Positions 48,044-57,761 of a DNA stretch of 64,000 nt are shown piece by piece. Within the stretch, counting starts at the first letter, position 1, and every line of letters begins with the position of its first letter. The position numbers were made by a program, and so were the translations under genes. Under the pieces are notes generated by a model. It was given only the letters and a program-made list of their open reading frames with translations. It was not told where the DNA came from and made no database searches. The DNA is taken from NCBI RefSeq assembly GCF_026162625.1, contig NZ_JAOTBD010000001.1:1-64000 (forward strand). Reading direction: 5' to 3'. This DNA is from Paracoccus beibuensis (GTDB lineage: Bacteria > Pseudomonadota > Alphaproteobacteria > Rhodobacterales > Rhodobacteraceae).

Positions 48044-49099
48044 ATGTTGCCCGAAGATCGCCTGATCCAGATCGTCCAGCGGTTCGAGTTTCTCGAGGCG
48101 CAGCTGAATGCCGGCGCGGCGCCCGACCAGATCGCGAAGATCAGCCGCGAATATGCCGAGCTGAAGCCGGTGGTCGACCAGGTGGGCCGCTGGCGCGCCG
48201 CGCGCGAGGGCCTGTCGGAAGCGCGCGCGATGCTGGAAGACCCCGAGATGCGCGACCTGGCCGCCGACGAACTGCGGCGGCTGGAGGAGGAGATGCCGGC
48301 GCTGGAACAGGCGCTGCGCATCGCCATGCTGCCCCGGGACGCCGCCGATGCCCGGCCCGCGATCCTCGAGATCCGTCCCGGCACTGGCGGCGATGAGGCC
48401 GCGCTGTTCGCAGGCGACCTGCTGTCGATGTATCGGCGCCACGCCGAGGCGCAGGGCTGGAGCTTCCAGCTGCTGGAACTGACGCAGACCGAGCTGGGCG
48501 GCGTCAAGGAGGCCATTGCCCGGATCGAGGGCGAGGGCGTCTTTGCGCGGCTGAAATACGAATCCGGCGTTCACCGCGTCCAGCGCGTTCCCGAAACCGA
48601 GTCGGGCGGACGCATCCACACCAGCGCCGCCACCGTGGCGGTTCTGCCCGAGGCGGCCGAGGATGCCGAGGTCGACATCCCGGCCGGCGACATCCGCATC
48701 GACACGATGCGGGCCAGCGGGGCCGGCGGCCAGCACGTGAACACGACCGACTCGGCGGTCCGGATCACGCACCTGCCGACCGGGATCGTGGTCACCAGCA
48801 GCGAGAAGTCGCAGCACCAGAACCGCGCGAATGCGATGGCCGTCCTTCGGGCGCGGCTTTACGACATGCAGCGGGCGGCGGCCGATGCCGAACGGGCGGC
48901 CGACCGCAAGTCCCAGGTCGGCAGCGGCGATCGGAGCGAGCGTATCCGCACCTACAACTTCCCGCAGGGCCGCATGACGGATCATCGAATCAACCTGACG
49001 CTCTATGCCCTGGACCGGATCATGGCGGGCGACCTGACCGAGATCATCGACGCGCTGACCGCCCATGACCAGGCGGCCCGGCTGGCGGTGGCGCAATGA
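48044..49099 (+). CDS. prfA: Peptide chain release factor 1
   Basis: A 351-residue class I release factor. The GGQ motif is in [20 protein letters not shown] (about residue 228), preceded by [20 protein letters not shown] in the central domain. Downstream prmC overlaps by four bases (ATGA), the usual prfA-prmC pair in which PrmC methylates this Gln. The overall pattern fits RF1, which reads UAA and UAG. Confidence 0.96.
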   Translation: MLPEDRLIQIVQRFEFLEAQLNAGAAPDQIAKISREYAELKPVVDQVGRWRAAREGLSEARAMLEDPEMRDLAADELRRLEEEMPALEQALRIAMLPRDAADARPAILEIRPGTGGDEAALFAGDLLSMYRRHAEAQGWSFQLLELTQTELGGVKEAIARIEGEGVFARLKYESGVHRVQRVPETESGGRIHTSAATVAVLPEAAEDAEVDIPAGDIRIDTMRASGAGGQHVNTTDSAVRITHLPTGIVVTSSEKSQHQNRANAMAVLRARLYDMQRAAADAERAADRKSQVGSGDRSERIRTYNFPQGRMTDHRINLTLYALDRIMAGDLTEIIDALTAHDQAARLAVAQ

Positions 49100-49917
49100 A
49101 CCTGCTGCAGGCGCAGGCCGAGGGTGCGGCGCTGCTGAAGGCCGCCGGCATCGAGGCCGCATCGCGCGACGCCGACCGGATCCTGGCGGCGGTGCTGGAG
49201 ATTGAGCCGGGGCAGCTGCGGATCACCGACGACCGCGCCCTGACATCGGACGAGGCGGCGCGGTTCCACCGAGGCATCGCCGCACGGGCGCTGCGCCAGC
49301 CTGTGGCGCAGATCGTCGGCTTCCGCGATTTCTGGGCGCATCGCTTCAAGGTCACGTGCGACACGCTGGACCCCCGGCCTGAAACCGAATCCCTGGTCGA
49401 GGCGGCGCTGGCGCGTCCCTGGCAGACCGTGCTGGACCTGGGTACCGGGTCGGGCGCGATCCTGATCTCTCTGCTGGCGGCGCGCGCCGGGACCACGGGA
49501 ACCGGCACCGACCTGTCCGAGGCTGCGCTGCAGGTGGCGCGCTTCAACGCCCGCCGGATCGGCGTGAACGCCCGGTTTCGGCAGGCTGACTGGTATCAAG
49601 GCATCAGCGGTTCCTTCGACCTGATCGTGTCGAACCCGCCATATATCGCGGCGTCCGAGATGGCGGGGCTGGCCTCGGATGTCCGCGACTGGGAACCGAG
49701 GGGAGCGCTGACAGACGGCGGCGACGGGCTCAGCGCCTATCGTGCCATCGCGGCGGGCGCGCGGGGCGTGCTGTCGCCTGGCGGTGCCGTCCTGGTCGAG
49801 ATCGGTTCGACACAGGCCGACGATGTCGCCGCCATCTTCCGCGCCTCGGGCGCCCGGACGCGCGTGCTGCCCGACCTGGACGGCCGGGACCGCGTGGTGA
49901 CGGCGGATTTCGCATGA
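49096..49917 (+). CDS. prmC: Release factor glutamine methyltransferase
   Basis: A 273-residue SAM-dependent methyltransferase. The SAM motif is [20 protein letters not shown] (about 113-132) and the catalytic NPPY is in [13 protein letters not shown]. The N-terminal helical bundle contains [19 protein letters not shown]. It methylates the GGQ glutamine of release factors. It is co-transcribed with prfA. Confidence 0.96.
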   Translation: MNLLQAQAEGAALLKAAGIEAASRDADRILAAVLEIEPGQLRITDDRALTSDEAARFHRGIAARALRQPVAQIVGFRDFWAHRFKVTCDTLDPRPETESLVEAALARPWQTVLDLGTGSGAILISLLAARAGTTGTGTDLSEAALQVARFNARRIGVNARFRQADWYQGISGSFDLIVSNPPYIAASEMAGLASDVRDWEPRGALTDGGDGLSAYRAIAAGARGVLSPGGAVLVEIGSTQADDVAAIFRASGARTRVLPDLDGRDRVVTADFA

Positions 49918-50185
49918 TCCGCGGCGAATTGATGCCGGATTCGGGGCATTTTCAGCAGTTTTCCCTTGTCTTGGCTTGCGCGGCATGATTAGTCAGCCAT
50001 GTGCGACAGGCCAACCGCCGTCGCATGGGTCAGCCTGACACTGCCGATTCCGAAGGGGCGCACGCTGCGTCCGATCCTCGGCGAGGCAGGGCTGAACGGA
50101 GAGGTCACCCGCCCCCGTAGCCGTTCGACACCGCCGTCCAGTTCATTCTGGCACCCTGACGATCAGTAACATTACAGACAGACGG

Positions 50186-51025
50186 ATGAGATCATCAAAA
50201 TCCCGCTCGCGTAGCAAATCAAACCGCCAGCGCACGCTGGGGAACATCGTCAACCGCGTCTTTGACAGCTCGGGGCCAGAGGGGAAGGTGCGCGGCACCC
50301 CCCAGCAGATCATCGAGAAATACCTGACCCTGGCGCGCGACGCGCAGCTTTCGGGAGACCGGGTGGCCGAGCAGAGCTTCCTGCAGCATGCCGAGCATTA
50401 CACGCGGATGCTGGGCGAGGCGCAGCGCGAGATGGCCGAGCGCCAGGCGCAGGGCCAAGGCCATTCGCAGGGCCGGCAGTCCGACGACGACCACGGCTAT
50501 TCGAACCACGGCTATGGGAACGGCGGCGGCAGCCACGGCTATCACGGCGGCAATGCGCAGGGTGACAGCCACGGCGGCCAGAACGCGCGCCGCGACGGGG
50601 GGCGCGATCAGCAGCGCGATCAGCAATCCCGCGACCCGCAGCGCGACCCGCAGCGCGAGCAGCAACCCCGGGATCAGCAGCAGCGTGATCAGCGGCCGCG
50701 CGCCGAGGCCCGTCCCGAGCCGACCGAAGCGCTGCCTCCGGTCGAGGCGCCGAGCCTGCCCGAGGTCGTGCAGTCCCACGACGAGAACGCTGCCGAACAG
50801 GTCAGCACCCCCGAGGCCGAAGCGAAGCCTGCGCGCAGCCGTACGTCACGGCCGCGGACGCCCCGTGCCCCCGCGGCCGAGAAACCGGCAGCCGAGGCGA
50901 TTGAGCGCAAGCCCCGCAGCCGCCGCAAGCCTGCCGCGGACGCCGCACCCTCGAACGGGGACGCCGAAGGCGTCGATCGTCCGCCGGTGGAGAGACCTGC
51001 GCCGACCGGTGGCGACCAGGACTGA
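50186..51025 (+). CDS. DUF4167 domain protein with long low-complexity tail
   Basis: A 279-residue protein. The N-terminal 80 residues form the DUF4167 domain typical of alphaproteobacteria (NRQRTLGNIVNRVFDSSGPE, then VRGTPQQIIEKYLTLARDAQ). The rest is disordered: a Gly/His/Tyr stretch (DHGYSNHGYGNGGGSHGYHG), then Gln/Arg/Asp repeats (QQRDQQSRDPQRDPQREQQP), then Arg/Pro/Ala. A basic start (MRSSKSRSRSKSNRQR) suggests nucleic-acid binding. The function is unknown. The 268-base gap before it (49918-50185) holds no supported gene. A terminator follows. Confidence 0.88.
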   Translation: MRSSKSRSRSKSNRQRTLGNIVNRVFDSSGPEGKVRGTPQQIIEKYLTLARDAQLSGDRVAEQSFLQHAEHYTRMLGEAQREMAERQAQGQGHSQGRQSDDDHGYSNHGYGNGGGSHGYHGGNAQGDSHGGQNARRDGGRDQQRDQQSRDPQRDPQREQQPRDQQQRDQRPRAEARPEPTEALPPVEAPSLPEVVQSHDENAAEQVSTPEAEAKPARSRTSRPRTPRAPAAEKPAAEAIERKPRSRRKPAADAAPSNGDAEGVDRPPVERPAPTGGDQD

Positions 51026-51068
51026 TCCCACGAGGGCGTCTTGGCCTGAGGACTTTTCGAGAAACGGA

Positions 51069-51099
51069 AGGGGCCGCAGCAACGCTGGCGGCCCCTTTT
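51069..51099 (+). terminator. Rho-independent terminator after the DUF4167 gene
   Basis: GGGGCCGC and GCGGCCCC pair around an AGCAACGCTG loop and are followed by TTTT. It lies 44 bases past the stop and 14 bases from the convergent rsmA stop. Confidence 0.8.
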
Positions 51100-51112
51100 G
51101 CTGTCGGCGGCT

Positions 51113-51961
51113 TCAAACCGCCGAGCGGGCGGCGGAAAGGGCGCGAGCCAGTGCGCAGAAGCGCCCGAGGTCGATCTCCTCGGCGCGGGCGGTGGGGGGG
51201 ATGGCGACCGACAGAAGAAGCTGCTCGATCTGCGGGTGCAGCCCCTTGAGGCTGGCGCGCAGCATCTTGCGCCGCTGGTTGAAGGCGGCCGCCGTGACCT
51301 GCGACAGCACCGCCGGATCGGCCGGATACCGCGGCTGGGCCAGCGCGGTCAGGTGGACTACGGCGGAATGGACCTTGGGCGCGGGCACGAATGCCTCGGG
51401 CGGCAGGGACATGACGATGCGGGCGTCGGCGCGCCACTGCGCCAGAAGCGCCAGTCGGCCGTAAGCCTTCGAGCCCGGAGTGGCGACGATCCGCTCGGCC
51501 ACCTCTTTCTGGAACATCAGCGTCAGCGACTGCCAGAAGGGCGGCCAGTCGCGCGGCGTCAGCCAGCGGATCAGCAGTTCGGTTCCCACGTTGTATGGCA
51601 GGTTCGCGGCGATTCGGATCGGCGGCGTCAGATGCGCCAGCGGGTCGATCTGCAACGCGTCGCCGTTGATGACCGTCAGCCGGCCGGGATAGGCGGCGGC
51701 GATCTCCTTCAGCGCGGGCAGGGCACGCGGGTCCTTCTCGATGGCCAGGACGTGGCGGGCGCCTTCGGCCAGAAGACCCCGGGTCAGGCCGCCGGGGCCG
51801 GGGCCGATCTCCAGCACGTCGCAACCCGTCAGGTCGCCCGCCTGCCGGGCGATCTTGGAGGTGAGGTTCAGGTCCAGAAGGAAGTTCTGGCCCAGCTGCT
51901 TCTTTGCGCGCAGGTCATGGGTCGCGATGACCTCGCGCAGCGGGGGGAGGTTGTCGATCAT
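51113..51961 (-). CDS. rsmA: 16S rRNA (adenine1518-N6/adenine1519-N6)-dimethyltransferase
   Basis: A 282-residue KsgA/RsmA. Signatures are [20 protein letters not shown] near residue 18, [20 protein letters not shown] (SAM site, about 49-68), and the catalytic [14 protein letters not shown] near residue 120. It dimethylates two adenines near the 3' end of 16S rRNA. It lies 43 bases after pdxA in the lptF-led operon, a common grouping. Confidence 0.96.
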   Translation of the reverse strand: MIDNLPPLREVIATHDLRAKKQLGQNFLLDLNLTSKIARQAGDLTGCDVLEIGPGPGGLTRGLLAEGARHVLAIEKDPRALPALKEIAAAYPGRLTVINGDALQIDPLAHLTPPIRIAANLPYNVGTELLIRWLTPRDWPPFWQSLTLMFQKEVAERIVATPGSKAYGRLALLAQWRADARIVMSLPPEAFVPAPKVHSAVVHLTALAQPRYPADPAVLSQVTAAAFNQRRKMLRASLKGLHPQIEQLLLSVAIPPTARAEEIDLGRFCALARALSAARSAV

Positions 51962-52004
51962 GTCAGCGCCTGTCGCAGAAGGGTCAGGCTTTCGAGGCTC
52001 GGCG

Positions 52005-52967
52005 TCATCCGCGGGCCTTCGCCATGTCCTGCGCCAGCCGAAGCGCCGCGATAGTCGAGGATGGATCGGCCAGCCCGCGTCCCGCGATGTCGAATGCGGT
52101 GCCGTGATCGGGCGAGGTGCGGATGAAGGGCAGGCCCAGTGTCACGTTCACGCCGCCGGCGAAGTCCAGCGTCTTGATCGGGATCAGCGCCTGGTCGTGA
52201 TAGGCGCAGACGGCGGCGTCATAGGTTGCGCGGGCGGGGGGGTGGAACATCGTGTCGGCGGGCAGGGGGCCGATTACGTTCAGGCCTTCTGTGCGCAGGC
52301 GGGCGACCAGAGGGGCGATCATGTCGCCGTCCTGCCGGCCCATCGTGCCGCCCTCCCCGGCATGGGGATTCAAGCCCGCGACGGCGATGCGCGGCGAGGT
52401 CAGGCCGAAATCGCGCCGAAGGCCGGCATGGGTCAGGCGGATGGCCTCTTCCAGCGCGTCGGCGGTCAGGGCGGCGGGGACATCCTGCAGCGGGATGTGG
52501 ATCGTGGCCGGCACCACCCGGCAGGGCGGCGTCACCGTGGTCGAGGCGAGCATCATGGCCACTGGCACATCGCCCGCCAGGTGCGCGAGGTATTCGGTAT
52601 GGCCAGGAAAGGCGAAGCCTGCGCCTTCCTTCAGCGCCTGCTTGCTGATCGGGGCCGTGGTGATGGCGCTGACCTCGCCTGACATGGCCAGGTCGACGGC
52701 GCGGGCGATGACGCCGATCACGTCGGCCGCATGGGCCGGATCCGGGGTGCCGGGCGTGGCGGGGCCTGCGAAGCCGTGGCGCAGCACCGGCAGATGTCCG
52801 GGCGCCACCGGGTCCGACGGCGACTGCACCTCGGTCCAGGCGGTGCCTTGCGGAAGGTGGCGCGGATCGCCCATCCAGACGGTGTCCACGCCCGAGGCCA
52901 GCGCCAGCGGCGCCAGTTCCGGCCCGATGCCCGCGGGTTCGCCGCAGGTCAGCAGCACGCGCGCCAT
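52005..52967 (-). CDS. pdxA: 4-hydroxythreonine-4-phosphate dehydrogenase
   Basis: A 320-residue enzyme of vitamin B6 synthesis. Conserved parts are [20 protein letters not shown] at the start, [11 protein letters not shown] with a metal His, [11 protein letters not shown], and [17 protein letters not shown]. The ATG shares one base with the surA-like stop (TGATG), so translation is coupled. The order surA-pdxA-rsmA matches E. coli. Confidence 0.96.
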   Translation of the reverse strand: MARVLLTCGEPAGIGPELAPLALASGVDTVWMGDPRHLPQGTAWTEVQSPSDPVAPGHLPVLRHGFAGPATPGTPDPAHAADVIGVIARAVDLAMSGEVSAITTAPISKQALKEGAGFAFPGHTEYLAHLAGDVPVAMMLASTTVTPPCRVVPATIHIPLQDVPAALTADALEEAIRLTHAGLRRDFGLTSPRIAVAGLNPHAGEGGTMGRQDGDMIAPLVARLRTEGLNVIGPLPADTMFHPPARATYDAAVCAYHDQALIPIKTLDFAGGVNVTLGLPFIRTSPDHGTAFDIAGRGLADPSSTIAALRLAQDMAKARG

Positions 52968-54238
52968 CAGGGGCGCCGGATCACGGCATCGGCGCGCAGG
53001 TCGGCCAGAAGCCCGTCGGCCGCCGCGTTGATCTTGGCGTTGAAGAGCTGGTCGCGCACGGCCTCTCGGGTCGGGATGCCAGGGGTATCCGGCTGGGGCA
53101 CCGCGGCTTCGACGCCGTCGGCGGGCAAGGCGGTGGTCGCGACATCGGCCTCGGCGGCCAAGGCTGGCTGGCGCGAGCAGAGGACGACCAACTCGGCTGC
53201 CGTGCCGACGGGGACCACGCCCGCCTCTCCGGCGTCGAGCGAGGCGAGGCGCGTCGCCACCAGCGTCGGGATCTGCGCCTGCGACACGGTCTGGCGCTGC
53301 ACCTGGGCGGATGCCTCGGGGCCCGCCTGCACGTAAAGGTCGTCGCAGCTGCGTGTGCGGGCCGCCAGTGCCGCGGCCTCGGCAACCGAGGCCATGCGCA
53401 GGGTCAGGTATTCCAGCACCTGTTCGCGGGCGCCGGGGCGCAGCGTGCCCTGCGCGTCGCGCAGGAAGAACAGGACCACCGCGCCTTCGACGGGCAGCGG
53501 ACGCGTCACCTGGCCCGGCTGGAGAGCCGTCACGATGGGGCGCAGCGAGGGCGGCAGGTTGTCCAGCGACAGCATTTCCAGCCGGCCACCGGCCTCGGCC
53601 GAGGGCACGGCCGAATACTGGCGCGCGGCTTCGGCGAACTGCGCCTCGGTCGGGCGCGACGCGGCGATGCGTTCGGCCAGCGCAAGGGCCTGGCCCTCCT
53701 GACCCGGAGGGGCGGGAATGATCAGTTCCGACAGCAGGACCCGGTCGATGACGGGCGTTTCGATGGCGCGCTGCAGTTCCTGGTCGACCTCGGCATCCGA
53801 AATTTCGATCTGCGGCAGAAGGCGGGCGCGGACGACCTGGCGCCACGCGGTGCCGGCCTCGACGAAGTCGCGGAAGACGCCCGCCTCGACCCCGCCCCCT
53901 TCCAGTTGGGCGATGAAGCTGGCGGCGTCCAGGCCGGCCCGACCTGCGAATTCCTCCAGTCCCTGCTGAAGCTGCTCGGGCGTGATCTCGACGCCGATGT
54001 CGCGTGCCGCCTGCAGGCGCAGGCGGTCGTCCACCAGCGCCTGTTCGGCGGCCTGCGGCGTGGCGTCGGGGGCGCCGATCACCTGCATGAAGCGGACGCG
54101 CTGGTCGACCTCGAATCGGGTGACGGCGCTGTTGTTCACATAGACGACCGGCGTGAACAGGTTCTGCGCTGATGCGGGGGCGATGGCGCCCGTGGCCATC
54201 ACCGCCGCCAGGGCGATACCCGATAGGAAGTGCCGCAT
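52967..54238 (-). CDS. surA: SurA-like periplasmic chaperone/peptidyl-prolyl isomerase
   Basis: A 423-residue exported protein. A signal peptide (FLSGIALAAVMATGAIAPAS, cut after ASA-Q) precedes a SurA N-terminal domain (VVYVNNSAVTRFEVDQRVRF). A single parvulin-type region follows (VLLSELIIPAPPG to GRLEMLSLDNLPPSL). It helps outer-membrane proteins, including LptD next to it, to fold. ATG 54238 has a GAGGG site; ATG 54250 is an alternative. Sequence divergence from E. coli SurA is large, as usual in alphaproteobacteria. Confidence 0.88.
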   Translation of the reverse strand: MRHFLSGIALAAVMATGAIAPASAQNLFTPVVYVNNSAVTRFEVDQRVRFMQVIGAPDATPQAAEQALVDDRLRLQAARDIGVEITPEQLQQGLEEFAGRAGLDAASFIAQLEGGGVEAGVFRDFVEAGTAWRQVVRARLLPQIEISDAEVDQELQRAIETPVIDRVLLSELIIPAPPGQEGQALALAERIAASRPTEAQFAEAARQYSAVPSAEAGGRLEMLSLDNLPPSLRPIVTALQPGQVTRPLPVEGAVVLFFLRDAQGTLRPGAREQVLEYLTLRMASVAEAAALAARTRSCDDLYVQAGPEASAQVQRQTVSQAQIPTLVATRLASLDAGEAGVVPVGTAAELVVLCSRQPALAAEADVATTALPADGVEAAVPQPDTPGIPTREAVRDQLFNAKINAAADGLLADLRADAVIRRP

Positions 54239-54270
54239 TGCTGCCCTCATCTTGGTTCTTGGCCCGCAGA

Positions 54271-56655
54271 CTAGCGCATGCAGGATCGGCGCGCCACCGT
54301 GCCCGGCGCGTCTTGTCGCTGTCCGAACCCTTCCAGCCGGATCGACAGGTCGAAGCTGGTTTCCGGCCTGACCAGGTCGGACGTCGTGAAGCGCCGCGAC
54401 AGTCCGGTTTCCACCGTGATGCATTCGTTGCGATAGGCGACCTGCAGCGATGCCCGCTGCGCCCGGTCGGCCGAAAAGTCGTAGCGCGTCTCGGCCTCTC
54501 CCCACCAGCCGTCGGCGATCTGCCAGCCGACATTTCCGATCAGCTCGCTTGCATCGACCTCCCGGCCCTCTTCCTCGTCGCGGTCGATCCACAGATAGCC
54601 GGCCGAGACCTGAAGGTCGGGGCGCAGCCAACCAACCCGCAACTCGTTGCGCGAAATCGCGAAGCTGTCGTCGAAGAGCGCGCGGTTGGCGACCGCGAGC
54701 CCGGCTCCGCTGTCGTAATGCGCCGCGACCAGCCAGTCAGAGCTGCGGCCGCCGAGCGGCGATCCGGGTGCGAAGTTGTCGGCCTCACGGCTTCGCACGA
54801 CGCGGCCGCCCGTCAGGCCGATCGTCCAGCCGGTAGGGTCGATGCGCGTCCAGGTGAGGCCGATGTTGGCGCGCAGCCCGGTTTCCCGCACGTCCCAGCC
54901 GGGGTAGCGGTTGTCGGAGAACAGGTTCCCCTCGTCGAACTCGATCAGGCGGCTGTCCTCGTTCGGGATGTCGTCGTCCTGTCCGCGCGGGGTATAGAGG
55001 ACCTGGACGACCGGCTCGACCATGTGGGTCGCGCCGCCGCGGCTGGTCGCCAGGGGCCAGCGAAGCTCCACCCCCACCTGCGGGTCGACGCGCGTCACGA
55101 TGTCGTCGTAGCGGTCGTCCTGCGCGACGCGGTAGATGTCGGCGTCCAGCCCGGCCAGCGCGGCCGCGACGACGCCACCCGGCAGGATCTGGCTGCGCCG
55201 CCAGTCCAGCCCGACCGAGGCGCGCGCCATGTCCCGCCCGATCCGGTCGCGGTCCGACGGGCGGCGGTGTGCATGGGCCGACCATTCCAGCACCGCCTGG
55301 CCTCCGACCAGCCCCGGAGAGAAGCGGCGCATCCACACGACGTCGGCGACCTGCGCGGGCGAGGTCGCGCCATCTTCGTCCTCGCGCAGCGATTCGTAGT
55401 TGCCGACCCGCCCCCAGACCAGTTTGTCGCGGCGCACCCGTTCCAGCGTGACGCCGCTCCAGAGCCGGTCGGCGTCGGTCACGTCGTAATCCAGCAGGTA
55501 GGCCCGGTCCGAGGCCGACTGCAGCTGCACCCCCAGGCGGTAGCCGCGCGGCAGGTCGAAGCGCGCGATGCCGAACAGGTAGCCGCGCGTGTCCCCCTCT
55601 CTCAGATCGTCGCGGGTAATGGCGCCGTTCCATTCGGTCGCGCCGTTGGCGAAGGCCTGGCGGTACCGCAGTTCCAGCGTGCGGGTGCGGTCCAGCGACA
55701 GGTAGGGCGTGAAGGTCAGGTCGGCGCTGTCGCCGAGCGTCTGGAAATAGGGCAGCTTGATGCCGAATCCCAGGCCGGAGGTCGTGCGGAACTCGGGGCG
55801 CAGGAAGCCCGACCGCCGTTCCACCGTGGGGTCGGGGGCGGTGACGGGGAAGGGCACATAGGCCAAGGGGATGCCGAAGGCGCGCAGCTGCGGGTGGTCG
55901 AAGGTGATCAGCCGTGTCTGGGCATCGTGGGTGATGCGGCGGGCGCGGATCTCCCACAGGGGCGTCGGGTCGCTGGCGCAGATCTGACAGGACGATGCCA
56001 CGACCTGGCTCAGTTCGCTGATGCGGCCGTCGTCGCGCCGTTCCAGCTGGGTGGCCGCCAGTTGCAGTTCCCGCGCCAGCACCAGGCGGGCGCCGAGGAT
56101 GATGCCGTTCTGCAGGTCCTGGTCCAGTTGCGCCGAATCGGCGATCAGCACGGCCTCGGCTTCCGGATCGGCGGCGCCGGGGCGGGACAGGTGGATCGGG
56201 CCTTCGATGGTCAGCGCACCGGTTTCCCCGTCCACGGTGACGCGGGACGCAACCAGCCGCGCGCCCTGGTGCCAGATCACCACGCCGCCTGCCGCGACCA
56301 ATGTCCGGTCGCCCCGCAGCACCACGTTGTCGGCCAGCACCGTGGCCGGACTGGATTCGCCGCCAGAGAGGTCGGTGCCCGGCAGCGTCAGGCGGGTGTC
56401 GGGCGCGGCGCTGGCCGGCGCCATGACCGAGGGCGTGCGGTCGCCCACCGGGTCGCTGCCGAGGCTCGGCGCGGCCGGGGCCAGCGCCGACACGCCGCGA
56501 TCCCCCATCGGCGCGCCCGGCATGTCGGGCAAAACCTCGCCGGGCGTGTCGAACAGCGTCTGCGCCGCAGCCGGAGAGGCCAGCGCCGTGGCGCCGGCCA
56601 GCGCCGCGGCCAGCAGCCGTGCCCGGGGCTGGGTCTTCTGCACGCGCGGGGTCAT
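54271..56655 (-). CDS. lptD: LPS-assembly protein LptD
   Basis: A 794-residue outer-membrane protein. A signal peptide (LLAAALAGATALASPAAAQ) precedes an OstA-type beta-jellyroll (NVVLRGDRTLVAAGGVVIWH), then a large beta barrel (FLRPEFRTTSGLGFGIKLPY) ending near the C-terminus in RRSCMR. It inserts LPS into the outer leaflet with LptE. Two Cys occur close together (SSCQICASD, near residue 229) and one near the C-terminus, candidates for disulfides. ATG 56655 overlaps the lptG stop (ATGA). Confidence 0.93.
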   Translation of the reverse strand: MTPRVQKTQPRARLLAAALAGATALASPAAAQTLFDTPGEVLPDMPGAPMGDRGVSALAPAAPSLGSDPVGDRTPSVMAPASAAPDTRLTLPGTDLSGGESSPATVLADNVVLRGDRTLVAAGGVVIWHQGARLVASRVTVDGETGALTIEGPIHLSRPGAADPEAEAVLIADSAQLDQDLQNGIILGARLVLARELQLAATQLERRDDGRISELSQVVASSCQICASDPTPLWEIRARRITHDAQTRLITFDHPQLRAFGIPLAYVPFPVTAPDPTVERRSGFLRPEFRTTSGLGFGIKLPYFQTLGDSADLTFTPYLSLDRTRTLELRYRQAFANGATEWNGAITRDDLREGDTRGYLFGIARFDLPRGYRLGVQLQSASDRAYLLDYDVTDADRLWSGVTLERVRRDKLVWGRVGNYESLREDEDGATSPAQVADVVWMRRFSPGLVGGQAVLEWSAHAHRRPSDRDRIGRDMARASVGLDWRRSQILPGGVVAAALAGLDADIYRVAQDDRYDDIVTRVDPQVGVELRWPLATSRGGATHMVEPVVQVLYTPRGQDDDIPNEDSRLIEFDEGNLFSDNRYPGWDVRETGLRANIGLTWTRIDPTGWTIGLTGGRVVRSREADNFAPGSPLGGRSSDWLVAAHYDSGAGLAVANRALFDDSFAISRNELRVGWLRPDLQVSAGYLWIDRDEEEGREVDASELIGNVGWQIADGWWGEAETRYDFSADRAQRASLQVAYRNECITVETGLSRRFTTSDLVRPETSFDLSIRLEGFGQRQDAPGTVARRSCMR

Positions 56656-57761
56656 CCGTCCTCCCGTTTCAGGATCAGGGCCATGGCCAGCAGGGCGCCG
56701 ACCAGCGGCGGGGTCCAAGCCGCCATGGCCGGTGAAATCTGACCGTTATCCCCAAGAACCTGCGCCAGATTGCGCAGAAAGAACAGGGCGATCCCGGCGC
56801 CGAATGCCACCAGCACCGCCGCGCCGGTGTTGCGGCCACGGACGTGCTGCATGGTGAAGGCGGCAGCGATCATCACCATCGCGGCCATCAAGAACGGGCG
56901 CGCCAGCTCCATCTGGAACCAGACGCTGTGGCGGGCGGCGGAAAAGCCGGCGCGCTCCAGCCCCGCGATGAAGGTGGGCAGCTGCCACACCGGCACCGAT
57001 TCGGGCCGGCCGAACCCTTCCCGGATGCGCTGCGCCGTCAGATCCGACGCCAGCCGCAGTGTTTCGCTGCGCAGCACCTCGGCCTGGGGGTTGCCGCTGT
57101 TCAGCGGAAAATCCGCTACGTCCGTCAGTTCCCACGCTCCGGGGATCAGGCGGGCCTTGCGCGCCTCGATCCGGCGGATCGGGCCTGCATCGGCGCCGAA
57201 GACCATGAAGCTTGCCTCATAAAGGGTGACGGCGTCCGGGCTGGCCCGGCTGGCCCGGATGACGATCTGGCCGGCTTCCTCGCCATCGCTTTGCATCGCC
57301 TGGCGCAGCCAGACGGCACTGTCGCCCACGCTGACCGTCTGGCTGCCCGCGCGGTCGATCTCGGCCACGGCATCGTCATAGAGCGCGCCCGTTGCCGCCA
57401 CCAGCGGATTGAGGAGCCCCACCGTCAGCGCCCCCACGGCGACCGCCGTCAACGACGGCGCGGTGATCACCCGCAGCGCCGACCGCCCCGACGCGCGGAT
57501 CGCCACCATCTCGGAACTGCGGGCAAGTCCAAGGAACAGCGCGATGCCTGCCAGCACGGTCATCAGCGGCAGGATGGAATAGAAGCTGCCGGCGATGTTC
57601 AGCGCCGCCAGCCGCGCCGCGCCGCCAAGGCCGATGCCGCGGTCCGAAAAGCGGCGGATCATCTCGATCATGTCGATCAGGAACAGGATCAGCAGGAAGA
57701 CCCCCGCGATCAGCAGGAAACTGCGCAGAAAGCGTTTCGCGACATAGCCGGCCAGGATCAT
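56652..57761 (-). CDS. lptG: LPS export ABC transporter permease LptG
   Basis: A 369-residue YjgP/YjgQ-family permease. The first helices begin MILAGYVAKRFLRSFLLIAG. A periplasmic jellyroll domain lies in the middle (GDSAVWLRQAMQSDGEEAGQ), and two further helices near the end flank MQHVRGRNTGAAVLVAFGAG. It pairs with LptF in the LptB2FG transporter. Its ATG overlaps the lptF stop by four bases. Confidence 0.94.
   Translation of the reverse strand: MILAGYVAKRFLRSFLLIAGVFLLILFLIDMIEMIRRFSDRGIGLGGAARLAALNIAGSFYSILPLMTVLAGIALFLGLARSSEMVAIRASGRSALRVITAPSLTAVAVGALTVGLLNPLVAATGALYDDAVAEIDRAGSQTVSVGDSAVWLRQAMQSDGEEAGQIVIRASRASPDAVTLYEASFMVFGADAGPIRRIEARKARLIPGAWELTDVADFPLNSGNPQAEVLRSETLRLASDLTAQRIREGFGRPESVPVWQLPTFIAGLERAGFSAARHSVWFQMELARPFLMAAMVMIAAAFTMQHVRGRNTGAAVLVAFGAGIALFFLRNLAQVLGDNGQISPAMAAWTPPLVGALLAMALILKREDG

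Noticed and set aside
49999..50160. A 53-codon ORF in the gap before the DUF4167 gene
   Set aside because: No ribosome site, unremarkable composition and no similarity to a known family.
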